Positions 50,822-60,008 of a DNA stretch of 64,000 bases are shown here, piece by piece. Position 1 is the first letter of the stretch. Every line of letters starts with the position of its first letter. The notes below the pieces were generated by a model. That model had not been told where the DNA came from. It saw nothing but the letters and a program-made list of their open reading frames with translations, and made no database searches. Both the position numbers and the translations under genes were made by a program. This stretch comes from Paeniglutamicibacter psychrophenolicus (GTDB lineage Bacteria; Actinomycetota; Actinomycetes; Actinomycetales; Micrococcaceae), in the NCBI RefSeq assembly GCF_030812255.1, contig NZ_JAUSSH010000004.1:124001-188000 (forward strand). The letters are read 5' to 3'.

Positions 50822-53800
50822 GTGCCCGTAATCTCTCCGCGCTTCCAGGACTCAGGTATGTAGGTCTGATTTGTACCACCGTTGTAATGCGTTCCATCAA
50901 GCCCTGTCTGCGGTGCAGCATAGCCTGTATATGTGGTCGTGCCTGGCGTGAACTTCGCTTCAAAAGCATGATCGATGGGGCTTCTGCCGCCGGTAGGCCA
51001 ATCCAAAAGGATCGCCTTTTCCTCCCTGACCTGCGCAATACTCGTAGGCTTGTCCGTAGACCACGATCCTCCAAAGTGCCTACCGTCAATTTCGCCAGCA
51101 CGGTACAAGGTCGTTTCCCCGTGTGTGTAGCCGGAACGGTACAGGCCTGCCGTGAAGGTCGAGGTGGTCTCTCGGTCCAGCCATTTGGGCTTGTAACCGG
51201 TGACCCCACCGGTGATGCCGCCGATCGTTGCTCCGGTAAAGCCTGATTGCGCGAAGCCACTTACCGTATGCGGACCATCGCTCATCGCATAGCCGGAAAC
51301 CCCGCCAACCCCTCCTTCAACCGCGCCGCCAGACGCCGCAGAAACCGCCCTGGCGGTCAAGCTACCACCGTACTTCCACGCAACCAGTGCGCCGGTACCA
51401 GCACCAAGTGACCCGGAAACGCCGCCGATGGCAGCATCGACGCCCACCTTGCCCCAGTCAACGGAACCGTTCTGGGCTTTTTGCGTGGCTACCGAAACAC
51501 CACCGGAGACCAGAGCACCAGCACCCGCCATCAAGGCAAGTCCAGCCGGTCCACCCACGCCTGTGAACATCAACCCGACGCCAACGACAATCGCGGCGGT
51601 GGCAGCGACATACTCCCAGTTCTCGGCCCACCAGTCGCCGGCGGCGGCCAGGGCGCCATTGTTGCCGTCCCGGTACGCCTGCAGCTCCGCCTCGGTCACG
51701 GCCCGTAAGCCGAGCGGATCAATCGCATGCAACGGGTCGTTGCCGGCAAACGAATACGGATTTCCGGCCCAGCCCGAACCCACCACCGGATCCAGCGGAT
51801 CAACCGACAGGAACCCACGCGTCAACGGGTCATATGCGCGGGCACCAAACCAGTCCAGCCCCGCCACCTGCAATCCGCCGGAAGCGCCCACGGCCAACCC
51901 CGGGGGAATCCCCGGAAGCGCATCCGCTGCCGTGCCCCACGGACTGCCCGCCTGCGTCGGGTGCGCACTGCGCCACCCGGCCGACAGCACCGAGCCGCCG
52001 ACGACTGTCACGCCGCCGGGCAGCGCCACCACGGACTGGTCGCCCACGGACATCAGGCGGGGGGCAACCTCCGCAGAGTCCCACCACACCGCGGCGCCAT
52101 CAACCTCTGCCAGCTCGCCAAGGGCGTCAACCCACAATTCGCTGCGGGACGTTTCCCCGGCGGAATCCTCCGTGGCCACGGCACCCAGCCAGCCCCCGGG
52201 CGACCATTCGAAGGATTGCACCGAACCATCGGGGGCCACGGCCTCGGTCCGGCGGCCCAAGCCGTCGTAGGAATAGGTGCTGGCACCGGCGGCGTCGGTG
52301 CGGGAACGCAACTGGCCTGCGGCGTCATAGGCGAGCTCCGCGCCGAGTCCTTCAACGGATTCGGCGACCAGCCGGCCGGAAAGGTCGTAGCGCCATTCGG
52401 AGACGACGCCGTCCCCGCGGACCGAACGTTCCAGTTGGCACGCGGCGTCGTAGAAGAAGCGGGTTTCAGTGCCGTCGGCCAGGATTGCGGCAATGCGTCC
52501 GTCGGCGTCGCGACGAATGAGGGTTTCGGTCACCCCGTCGACGGTGGTCGTCGTGTGGCGCACCAATGCACCCTCAACGTAGTCCCAGTTTTGGACCGCG
52601 TCGCTGGCGACAGCGCCGACCATCCGCCCGGCGGCATCCCGCTCGTAGGCAATCCGGCCGAAGACCGGATGCTCGACGACAACCACGCGCCCGGCGGCAT
52701 CATGGCCGAACTCGGTGCGCGTTCCCAGCGGGTCGACCATCGCGGTGCGGTTGCCGTCCGCGTCGTATTCCCATGACGGACCGGCCCCGTTGCGCCGCCG
52801 CTGGATGAGCTGCCCGCGTCGGTTGAAGCGCAGCAACTGCTCTACCGCTGCCCCGTCTTCCCGGGTGAGGTCGGAGATCCGCACGGTCCTGGAGCGTGCA
52901 TCGCGGCTGACCTGCATCAGCTGCTGCCCGTCGACACCCAGCCAGACCTGGCGGCCGGCTTCGTCGTAGCGCCATTCGGTGCGCCGCCCGTCCGGATCGC
53001 ACTGCCACAGCTGGCGGCCGGCCGGGTCGAATCCCGCGGTCGTGCTCCGGCCCAGCGGGTCGGTCTCGGCAACGACCTGGTCGGCTTCGTTGTAGCCTCG
53101 GCGCGTGGTGGCGCCCAGCGGATCGGTGACGGTGACCAGGCGGCCGCGCGCATCGTATTCGTAGCGGGTCACCCCGCCCAGTCCATTGACGGCCTCGATG
53201 AGTTGGCCCGCCGCATCGTAGCGGAACTTGCGCCGCCCGAACGAGGAATCAACGGCCCGGACCATCCTCCCGGCCAGGTCGTACTCGAAGCGCGAGGTGC
53301 CGCGGCCCGGGGTATGGCGCGAGGCAACCCTGCCGACGGCGTCGTATCCCAGGCGCTCGGTTTCCCCGCCGGGGAAGACGCGGGCGACGACGCGGGAGTC
53401 GGCGTCGTATTCCAGGGTGGTGCGCGCACCGGTCGGGTCGATGCTCGCAGCCGGGCGGCCTGCGGCGTCGTACTCGAAGCCCGTGACGGCCCCGCCCGGG
53501 GAGCGGTGCTCGATGACCCGGCCGGCGGCGTCGCGGCGCAGCAGGGTCAGCCCGCCCTCGGCATCCACCAGTTCAACCGGGCGGCCGCACGCGTCATAGG
53601 TGACCAGCTCGGTGCTGCCGTCGGCGCGCTCGGTCGCCACGGGCCGGCCAAACTCGTCGCAGCGCACGCTGCTGCGCTCGAAGGCGTCCTGCACGGTCAC
53701 CGTTCCGGAGGCCGCGTCCGCCGAGATCTGCTGGCGCACGCCGGTCGGGTCCACCACCGCGGTGAGCTCGCCGTTCTTGTTGTACTCGCGGGACCAGGGG

Positions 53801-56274
53801 TGCCCGGCCGGGTCGGTGACCTGCGTCAGGCGCGAGAGCGCGTCGTGGGCAAAACCCCAGCGGGCGCCGTCGGGCAGCTCGACGCCAGTGACCAGGCCGA
53901 AGTCGTCGAAGCTGCGCGTGACGGCGCGGCCCAGCGGGTCGACGGATTTGGCCAGCTGGCCGTGGGGGCCGTAATGCATCTCGGTGCGGGCACCGAGCGG
54001 GTCGGTGACCACCGCCAGGGCGCCGCCGGGCGCGTACTCGAACTTCCACAGCGCCCCGTCCGCGTCCCGGCGGGAGCCCCGCCGACCGCTTGCGTCATAC
54101 CGGTAGGTGGTCCGGGCCCCGCCCGGGGACACCGCCTCGGTGACCCGGCCGGCGGCATCGCGGTGCAGGGTGGCGGTGTTCCCGAACGCGTTGGTGATGG
54201 TGGACAGGTCCCCGTGCGCGTCGTAGCCGAAGGCCAGGGTTACCCCGACCGGGTCGACGACCTTCTCCAGCAGGCCCTCGCGCCAGTGCAGTTGCGTGCG
54301 CCCGCCCTCGGGATCGATGATGAGCGAGGGGTTGCGCGAGGAGTCGTCCGCGTATTCGTAGTGCACGGTGGCGCCGGATTCGGTCACCACTGTCACCGGG
54401 CGGTCGGCCTCGTCGTAGCCGTAGGTGATGTCGGCCCCGCTCGGGGTGAGCGTGCGGATCTTGCGGCCGCGCCGGTCGTAGGCGTGCACGGTCAGGGAGC
54501 CGTCGCGCTCGGTGGCGGAGACCAGGTTGCCGTACCTGTCGTAGCTCATGGACTGCCGGTTGTCATCCGCGTCGATGACGCCGACCAAGCGGCCCCTGGC
54601 ATCGGCGATCCAGGCATTGGAACGGGTCCCGTCCGCATCGGAGACCACGGTAAGGCGGCCGGGCAGGTAGGCGAAGCGGGTGACCCGGCCGAAGGCCGAG
54701 ACCTGGGTCTGCACCCGTCCGTGCCCGTCGTAGGTGTTGACCACCTCTTGGACGCCGGCGGCGTCGGTGACCGCCTCGATCAGGCCCGCATCGTTCCAGC
54801 GGTAGCTGCGCACCCCGCCCGGCCCTGCGGCGGAGAGCAACTGCCCGTTCCCGTCGTACTCGAACTCCACGCGGCGTCCGTCGGAGGCCGCAAGGGCCGC
54901 GATCCGGTCCCCCGCGAATTCGGTGCGCACCCAGCGGCCGCGTTCGTGGGCCAGTTCGGAGATGCGTCCCTCGGCGTCCCGGCGCACCAGCACCGCGGTG
55001 CCCTGGCCGGTGTCCGAGGACAACCACGTCCCGGCCGTCGTGAACACCCAGCGGGCACCTGCGTTGTCGCGCGCCACGAGGACCTCGGCGGATTCCGCCG
55101 CGTACTTGGTGCGTACCCCATCGTTCAGGGTTTCCCGGGCCAGCCAGGAATTTTCCCCGTCGGCCCGGTCCCAGCCCTCGCCGAGGCGGGGGAACCACAG
55201 GTGGCGCCCGTCGGACAGCACCATCCAGGCGCCTTCGTCCTCCAGCTCGAGGCGGGTGTCGAACACCGAGGCCCAGCCAAGGCCAAAGACCCCGGTCCGC
55301 TCGTCAAGGGAGTTGTAGGTCCGCGTGGCCGCCAGCGCCGACGCGGCTCCCGCGAATCCGAGGTCGACCTCGGTTTCCAGGAAGTTGCCGGTGGAGGTGT
55401 TCACCGGGTCCATCGAATAGCCGGTGGTCGGAGGGGCGCCGAGTGCGAATGCCGCGTCGATGGCGATGTCCTGGCGGGTCGCCCCGACCCCTTGGGCCGC
55501 CAGGGCCGCCATCAGTGCCGAGTCGGCCAGCCGCGAGACGTTTCCCTCGCCGCCGGCAGCGGCGAAGGCGTTGGCGATGGTCAGGGCCCAGGCCACGTCC
55601 TGGTCGTTGGCCTCGAGCCACTTGTCGAAGCCGTTGACGACTCCGTTGGCGTGCAGGGAGCCGTAGCTGCAGCGGGACGCGAAGTCAGCCAGGTGTCCGC
55701 GCAATGCCGCGGGCCGGCCTGCAAGTTCGGCGTTCAGGTTCGCCGAGCCGGTGGCGAATGACCGCAGGTCGCCGGGGCGGGCGGCCGATACGCCGGTGTT
55801 GGAGCCACCGCCGGGGGCCGGTGTCTGCCTGAGCCCGGTCACGGGAGCCGAGGCCTCGATGCTCACTTCCTGCGCCGGGGGCCCGACGGGCGGATCTTCC
55901 TCGCCGAAAACCCAGTCCCATCCCCGGGCCAGGAAGTTGTCCCGGCGTTCGTCCCGGCGCTGTTTCCATTCGCGGGCCATCCGGCGGCGTTCGTTTTCCT
56001 TGTTGGCTTCTTCCTTCAGCGACTTGGCGCCGGTGGCTGCCTCGCGCAGGCGTGCCGCGAGCTCGGTCGCGTCCGCGGACGCGACGCGTGCGTTGTCGGC
56101 GAAGAGCTGCGAGAAGTGTCCCTTGAACTCGGTTCCGGCCGTAGCCACCAGAGACGAGCGGGAGCCAGACTGCTCCTCGATGCTCAACGCAGCAAGGTTG
56201 AACGCCGAGATCAGGGCGTCTGCCGTCCCGTTGTCGAACACAACGTCATGGTCAAAGACCCCCAGATCGGCCAC
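50806..56274 (-). CDS. RHS-repeat polymorphic toxin with ESX-like N-terminus (1822 aa)
   Basis: Residues 1-105 are helical (FDNGTADALISAFNLAALSI, FKGHFSQLFADNARVASADA) and resemble the T7SS signal domain of actinobacterial polymorphic toxins. Residues about 280-1490 hold dozens of RHS/YD repeats (YDxxGRL-type) that form the toxin cocoon. The RHS core ends with LDWFGARAYDPLTRGFLSVD and DPLGLRAV near 1518. A Gly/Ala-rich hydrophobic stretch follows (about 1545-1660). The C-terminal ~110 residues are the variable toxin tip: TLYRAGEIDGRHFGGSWSTD, LLDWPTGGRSPIDHAFEAKF, and GGTNQTYIPES. Arg, Ser-x-Ser-Thr and late polar residues recall ADP-ribosyltransferase-like tips, but this is tentative. GTG start at 56274 with AGGGAG 8 nt upstream. 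Confidence 0.92.
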   Translation of the reverse strand: MADLGVFDHDVVFDNGTADALISAFNLAALSIEEQSGSRSSLVATAGTEFKGHFSQLFADNARVASADATELAARLREAATGAKSLKEEANKENERRRMAREWKQRRDERRDNFLARGWDWVFGEEDPPVGPPAQEVSIEASAPVTGLRQTPAPGGGSNTGVSAARPGDLRSFATGSANLNAELAGRPAALRGHLADFASRCSYGSLHANGVVNGFDKWLEANDQDVAWALTIANAFAAAGGEGNVSRLADSALMAALAAQGVGATRQDIAIDAAFALGAPPTTGYSMDPVNTSTGNFLETEVDLGFAGAASALAATRTYNSLDERTGVFGLGWASVFDTRLELEDEGAWMVLSDGRHLWFPRLGEGWDRADGENSWLARETLNDGVRTKYAAESAEVLVARDNAGARWVFTTAGTWLSSDTGQGTAVLVRRDAEGRISELAHERGRWVRTEFAGDRIAALAASDGRRVEFEYDGNGQLLSAAGPGGVRSYRWNDAGLIEAVTDAAGVQEVVNTYDGHGRVQTQVSAFGRVTRFAYLPGRLTVVSDADGTRSNAWIADARGRLVGVIDADDNRQSMSYDRYGNLVSATERDGSLTVHAYDRRGRKIRTLTPSGADITYGYDEADRPVTVVTESGATVHYEYADDSSRNPSLIIDPEGGRTQLHWREGLLEKVVDPVGVTLAFGYDAHGDLSTITNAFGNTATLHRDAAGRVTEAVSPGGARTTYRYDASGRRGSRRDADGALWKFEYAPGGALAVVTDPLGARTEMHYGPHGQLAKSVDPLGRAVTRSFDDFGLVTGVELPDGARWGFAHDALSRLTQVTDPAGHPWSREYNKNGELTAVVDPTGVRQQISADAASGTVTVQDAFERSSVRCDEFGRPVATERADGSTELVTYDACGRPVELVDAEGGLTLLRRDAAGRVIEHRSPGGAVTGFEYDAAGRPAASIDPTGARTTLEYDADSRVVARVFPGGETERLGYDAVGRVASRHTPGRGTSRFEYDLAGRMVRAVDSSFGRRKFRYDAAGQLIEAVNGLGGVTRYEYDARGRLVTVTDPLGATTRRGYNEADQVVAETDPLGRSTTAGFDPAGRQLWQCDPDGRRTEWRYDEAGRQVWLGVDGQQLMQVSRDARSRTVRISDLTREDGAAVEQLLRFNRRGQLIQRRRNGAGPSWEYDADGNRTAMVDPLGTRTEFGHDAAGRVVVVEHPVFGRIAYERDAAGRMVGAVASDAVQNWDYVEGALVRHTTTTVDGVTETLIRRDADGRIAAILADGTETRFFYDAACQLERSVRGDGVVSEWRYDLSGRLVAESVEGLGAELAYDAAGQLRSRTDAAGASTYSYDGLGRRTEAVAPDGSVQSFEWSPGGWLGAVATEDSAGETSRSELWVDALGELAEVDGAAVWWDSAEVAPRLMSVGDQSVVALPGGVTVVGGSVLSAGWRSAHPTQAGSPWGTAADALPGIPPGLAVGASGGLQVAGLDWFGARAYDPLTRGFLSVDPLDPVVGSGWAGNPYSFAGNDPLHAIDPLGLRAVTEAELQAYRDGNNGALAAAGDWWAENWEYVAATAAIVVGVGLMFTGVGGPAGLALMAGAGALVSGGVSVATQKAQNGSVDWGKVGVDAAIGGVSGSLGAGTGALVAWKYGGSLTARAVSAASGGAVEGGVGGVSGYAMSDGPHTVSGFAQSGFTGATIGGITGGVTGYKPKWLDRETTSTFTAGLYRSGYTHGETTLYRAGEIDGRHFGGSWSTDKPTSIAQVREEKAILLDWPTGGRSPIDHAFEAKFTPGTTTYTGYAAPQTGLDGTHYNGGTNQTYIPESWKRGEITGTWPLN

Positions 56275-56367
56275 GCAAAAACTCCCTCATCAGCCTGCGG
56301 AACCAGCAGGTTCCCGAACAACTACCCGAGGAACCTCAGCGGCCTCGGCTTACTTATAACGACGGAA

Positions 56368-56419
56368 AACGCCCCCGCCGCCAGGGGCGGCGCCACCTTG
56401 TGGCGGCAACGGGGGCGTT
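56368..56419 (-). terminator. Attenuator-like terminator between WXG100 and RHS genes
   Basis: Perfect outer arms AACGCCCCCG (56368-56377) and CGGGGGCGTT (56410-56419) with inner GC-rich pairing. On the minus strand the stem is followed by a run of T (GTTTTCC). It would end most WXG100 transcripts before the toxin gene. A TTATAAGT sequence just downstream could serve as a separate promoter for the toxin. Confidence 0.7.
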
Positions 56420-56430
56420 CCAGGGGCTGG

Positions 56431-56712
56431 CTAGTTTCCGCCGCCCGCGGTGAAGATGTTCGTCGAGATCTGGTTCAGTTGGCCTCGAAGCTGCTCAAGC
56501 TCGGTGCGTGCCTTGTCCAGCGCGGCCTTCGTCTCGGGCCACGTCGAACCGCGGAACTGGGAAGCCAGGGGGCCGTCCCACACGTTCGGGTCCGACAAGA
56601 CCCGTCCTTGGGCATCCAACTGGCTGATCTGGTCGGTGAAACCGCCGTTGATGATCGCCTGGATCTGCTGAATGGCCGTCTTGGCCTGCTCCGTTGATAG
56701 GACACGCGACAT
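56431..56712 (-). CDS. WXG100-family (ESX) protein
   Basis: A 93-residue helical-hairpin protein. The central turn carries Trp45-Asp46-Gly47 (PNVWDGPLASQF), the WxG motif, between two amphipathic helices (TEQAKTAIQQIQAII and ALDKARTELEQLRGQLNQI). Such proteins are secreted by type VII systems, often as partners of large toxins. GGAGG precedes the ATG at 56712 by 5 nt; an in-frame TTG at 56724 is unlikely. It is upstream of the RHS gene and diverges from the secretion operon. Confidence 0.85.
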   Translation of the reverse strand: MSRVLSTEQAKTAIQQIQAIINGGFTDQISQLDAQGRVLSDPNVWDGPLASQFRGSTWPETKAALDKARTELEQLRGQLNQISTNIFTAGGGN

Positions 56713-56972
56713 GAAATCCTCCAAGAATCTTGGTGATGTCCCCGCGCCGATGCGCTATTCGGAGACTCGAACGAAATAACACTAACAAGATGACAAGGCT
56801 CGGCCAAGTAACGCGGGGCACTTATTTCCAACATCCGCGCGAATGCGGGCAACTTGGCGCAACACGCCGTTTCAACTTGTCAATGAACGGATTTGGCTAC
56901 GGCGCGGGTTTATCGATTCGGACGATGCACCACCTATTATTCAAGAGGAATTTGAATCATGAAGGGGAGCAA
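56713..56972. promoter_or_regulatory. Divergent promoter region of the type VII/RHS island
   Basis: This 260-bp gap separates the WXG100-RHS unit (minus) from the secretion operon (plus). It is less GC-rich than the flanking genes. No convincing -35 and -10 pair or operator could be fixed by eye. Confidence 0.5.
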
Positions 56973-59900
56973 GTGGCCAGCACACGCCCAGCCAAGAAGA
57001 ACGCAGCACGACGAACGTCCGGCCCGAGGCCCGCCCGCGCGGCCGGCGCGATCCTGGCAGTGGCTGCAGTGGCCTTCACCGCAGCGTGCACCAACGCGCC
57101 GAACGTTGTCGGCACGCCCTCGCGCGTGCTGCAGTCGGTAAACGTGGGCCTTGCCTCCAACGGTTCGATCTGGGCGGTCAACGGGACCGCCATCTCGGTG
57201 GACGACACCACGGGTGATTCCTCCAGCGCGGACACCTCCTATGTTCCGGGCGAGGTCGCCAGCGACTTGCCAGTCCGGGTGAGCGCGCAGTACCGCACCG
57301 CGGAGAAGACCGGCACCAATCTCGAGGAGCTGGCAGGCTACACCGGCCGGATCGAGATCGGATTGACCGTGGAAAACCTGACGGTCGCCCCGCGGGACGT
57401 GACCTTCGACGTCGCGGGCCAGTCCCGCACCGAACCGGCGCTCGTGGGCGCCCCGATGACCATAGCCGCCTCCACGGTGCTCCCCGGCGTCTCCCCCGGC
57501 AACATCGTGGGCGAATCCGGGTCCGGCTCGGCCGGGACCAACGGCATCATCAGCGCCTCGCCCGAAGGCGAGGCAGTCATCCAGTGGGCAACTCTCCTCG
57601 CCCCTCCGGCCACCGGCGCCAGCACCACGCTGCGCCTGGTCGCCGATGTCACCGACTTCGTCGCCCCGGGCATCGACGTGGCCGTGCAGCCCGGCATGTC
57701 CACCGACCTCTCGGTGGATGGAGTGCTGGCCTCCGCGTTCGACACCAGCCCCACATCCGAGCTCGCCCTGCAGCGGCGCACCATCGACCTCATCGCAGAG
57801 GTCAATGACGTGCTCAGCCGCGCGGGTTCCACCATCACCGACGTGCGCGGCAACCTCGAGAGCACCTCGAAGACCTTGGGCGTGAGCACCGCCGCCCACC
57901 TGAAGGAGAGCAGCGACTCCCTGGCCGGGACCCTCAGCGGTCTCAAGGACCAGCTCGGCTCGCTCAAGACCGACTTGGACACTACCGTCACCGGCGCCGA
58001 GACCACGACCCTCGCGCAGCTCTCGCAGACCGTCAACACCGTCGACGCCATGCTGGGCGACACCTCGGTCGGCGTGCCGAAGGCAACGATCAAGGGCAAC
58101 GGCTGCGCCGCAATCGTTGCACCCGCAGGCGAAACCGCGACCGTCTACTCCAGCCTGGTGCTGATGTCCGCCCAGCTGGACGGCTACGCCCGCTCGACCG
58201 CCGGCTGCCGCGACGAGGTGGCCACCGCCCTGCAGAAGACCGTGGGCCCGGCCCAGCCGAACGCGGAGAACTGCACCGAGGCATCCCTGACCTGTGCGTT
58301 CCATGCTTCGTCGATCACCGTGACCGGCGCCCTGCTGAAGCTGGTGGGCCAGGGCGACAAGCTGGTTGCGACGCTTCAGCCCGAGGTCATCACCGGCGCG
58401 CGGGCACAGCACCGGATCCTTTCAGACGGAATCGACGAGCTGGCCATAGACGTTGAAGCTTTGGACGAGGCGGCAGCCACTGGCGATGCCAGCAAGGAAC
58501 AAGAAGCCAAGGCGACCAAGGTTGCGCTTCAGGAGCTCCGGGACACGGTCAAGAACGTTGCCTTCCCGGTTGATGAACTGAAGACAGCCATTGACAAACT
58601 GGTCGCGGACGAGCGGACCAGAAACGAGAAGATCAACACGATCGCCTCGGACACAATCAAGCTCGTCGAAGACCACAAATTTCCGATGGATCTAGAAAAT
58701 CCATGGGTGTTCGAACCGAGTGAACACACGGACGAACTCGACTTAATGACCAAGCAAAATGACAGGCTTGCCGCTGAAATGTGTGCTCTGATACCAAAGG
58801 GTGTCGCCACTGGAAGCACGTCATCTAAAACGCTCACCGACGAATCTCCCTCGCGTGAAGACATCGAGGAGCTTCGGTCATACCTGACGTCAATTCCGTG
58901 CAGCGGCACCGATCCCGAGACCTTCGAGGCCCTCGCCACAGACTCCAAGCCGTTGCACGAACGGATGCAGAATCTAGCCGATGACCTGGACGGCGAAGCC
59001 AGTGACCAAGCCCGTGAGTGGACAAATTGGGCCGATAACGAGGCCTCGACATGGGACGCGCGAATTGAACGTCATGCAGCGACCCAAATTGCGGCATGGA
59101 AAGACGTTGAACAGTTGGCCTCCAAACCAGTCTTGGACGGTCCCGCGTATGTCAAGATCGACGAGGCCAATGCGAGCCTTTCAAAGAGCCTTGAAGCCGT
59201 CAACACCAAGGTCAAAGAACTGGATGGCACGTTGAAGGGTAGCGACAGCCTCCGAGGCGAAATCGAGTCACTGCGCAAAACCGTGAACGCTGCCAAGGCA
59301 AGCCGGAACTCCATGGGTGCGGCGCTCCTGACCCTGCAGAAGCAGCAGGACGAGCTCGAGTCTGGCATCACGAAGGCCTTCGAGGACACCCAGGCGGCGA
59401 TGACCGACGAAGTCACCGCGTTGATCGACAGCCAGATCCGCGTGGTCTCCGCCCAGGGAGCCGAGGGCAGCGACGCAGTCGTGAAGGCCTTCGACCGCTC
59501 GGTCGCCGGCTTGTCCTCGACGGCCGCCGACGTGGAAGTCAACGCCAAGACCACGGTAGACAAGCAGCACGCCGAATTGGCCAAGCAGGATGCCGGCCTG
59601 TCCGAGGCGGTCAGCAGGCAGACCGCCGCCTCGCTCGAGGAAATCGCGCGGAGCACCGGGGCCTCGACGCGGGATGTCGAGGGCGCCTCGAAGCTCCTGG
59701 CCTCCGGCCTTTCCAAGGTCATGCTCGACCTCGGCGACCGCAAGGTCAACGGCTCCGGTCTGCTCGGCTCCATGGCCACCAGTGCCGCGAAGGCCGACAC
59801 GGCCGACTACCAGCTGGCCCTGGCCACCAAGAACGCCCAGGGCTACGCGAACGTCCGGGCCGAGGACGTTGCCGGGATCCTGCTGCGCCAGGCCCAGTTC

Positions 59901-60008
59901 AAGGCCTCGCTCGAGACGGTGTCGGCACTGCCGACCTTCCACCTCGAGGTACCGGCGGGCGCTGCGACGCAGACGCTGTACTCCTTCCGCCTGGGAAGTG
60001 CCAAGTGA
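56973..60008 (+). CDS. Large coiled-coil lipoprotein in the type VII operon (1011 aa)
   Basis: Basic N-terminus, hydrophobic segment AILAVAAVAFTAAC and candidate lipidated Cys39 (position -3 is Thr, less usual). Next come a beta-rich region of about 250 residues (EIGLTVENLTVAPRDVTFDV, LRLVADVTDFVAPGIDVAV) and long coiled coils (LAGTLSGLKDQLGSLKTDLD; LLTLQKQQDELESGITKAFE). Possible disulfides are indicated by a few Cys (NGCAAIV, AGCRDEV, LTCAFH). GTG start at 56973 after AAGGGGAG; the frame open to 56730 is not protein-like. It is the first gene of the operon, and its stop overlaps the next start (GTGA). The long coiled coils recall the extracytoplasmic part of EsaA/YueB-like T7SSb components, but it lacks their membrane helices. 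I do not recognise a family. Confidence 0.75.
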   Translation: MASTRPAKKNAARRTSGPRPARAAGAILAVAAVAFTAACTNAPNVVGTPSRVLQSVNVGLASNGSIWAVNGTAISVDDTTGDSSSADTSYVPGEVASDLPVRVSAQYRTAEKTGTNLEELAGYTGRIEIGLTVENLTVAPRDVTFDVAGQSRTEPALVGAPMTIAASTVLPGVSPGNIVGESGSGSAGTNGIISASPEGEAVIQWATLLAPPATGASTTLRLVADVTDFVAPGIDVAVQPGMSTDLSVDGVLASAFDTSPTSELALQRRTIDLIAEVNDVLSRAGSTITDVRGNLESTSKTLGVSTAAHLKESSDSLAGTLSGLKDQLGSLKTDLDTTVTGAETTTLAQLSQTVNTVDAMLGDTSVGVPKATIKGNGCAAIVAPAGETATVYSSLVLMSAQLDGYARSTAGCRDEVATALQKTVGPAQPNAENCTEASLTCAFHASSITVTGALLKLVGQGDKLVATLQPEVITGARAQHRILSDGIDELAIDVEALDEAAATGDASKEQEAKATKVALQELRDTVKNVAFPVDELKTAIDKLVADERTRNEKINTIASDTIKLVEDHKFPMDLENPWVFEPSEHTDELDLMTKQNDRLAAEMCALIPKGVATGSTSSKTLTDESPSREDIEELRSYLTSIPCSGTDPETFEALATDSKPLHERMQNLADDLDGEASDQAREWTNWADNEASTWDARIERHAATQIAAWKDVEQLASKPVLDGPAYVKIDEANASLSKSLEAVNTKVKELDGTLKGSDSLRGEIESLRKTVNAAKASRNSMGAALLTLQKQQDELESGITKAFEDTQAAMTDEVTALIDSQIRVVSAQGAEGSDAVVKAFDRSVAGLSSTAADVEVNAKTTVDKQHAELAKQDAGLSEAVSRQTAASLEEIARSTGASTRDVEGASKLLASGLSKVMLDLGDRKVNGSGLLGSMATSAAKADTADYQLALATKNAQGYANVRAEDVAGILLRQAQFKASLETVSALPTFHLEVPAGAATQTLYSFRLGSAK

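Noticed and set aside
53203-55761. 852-residue plus-strand open frame
   Set aside because: Antisense to the RHS repeats; its composition is a GC-rich shadow without motifs.
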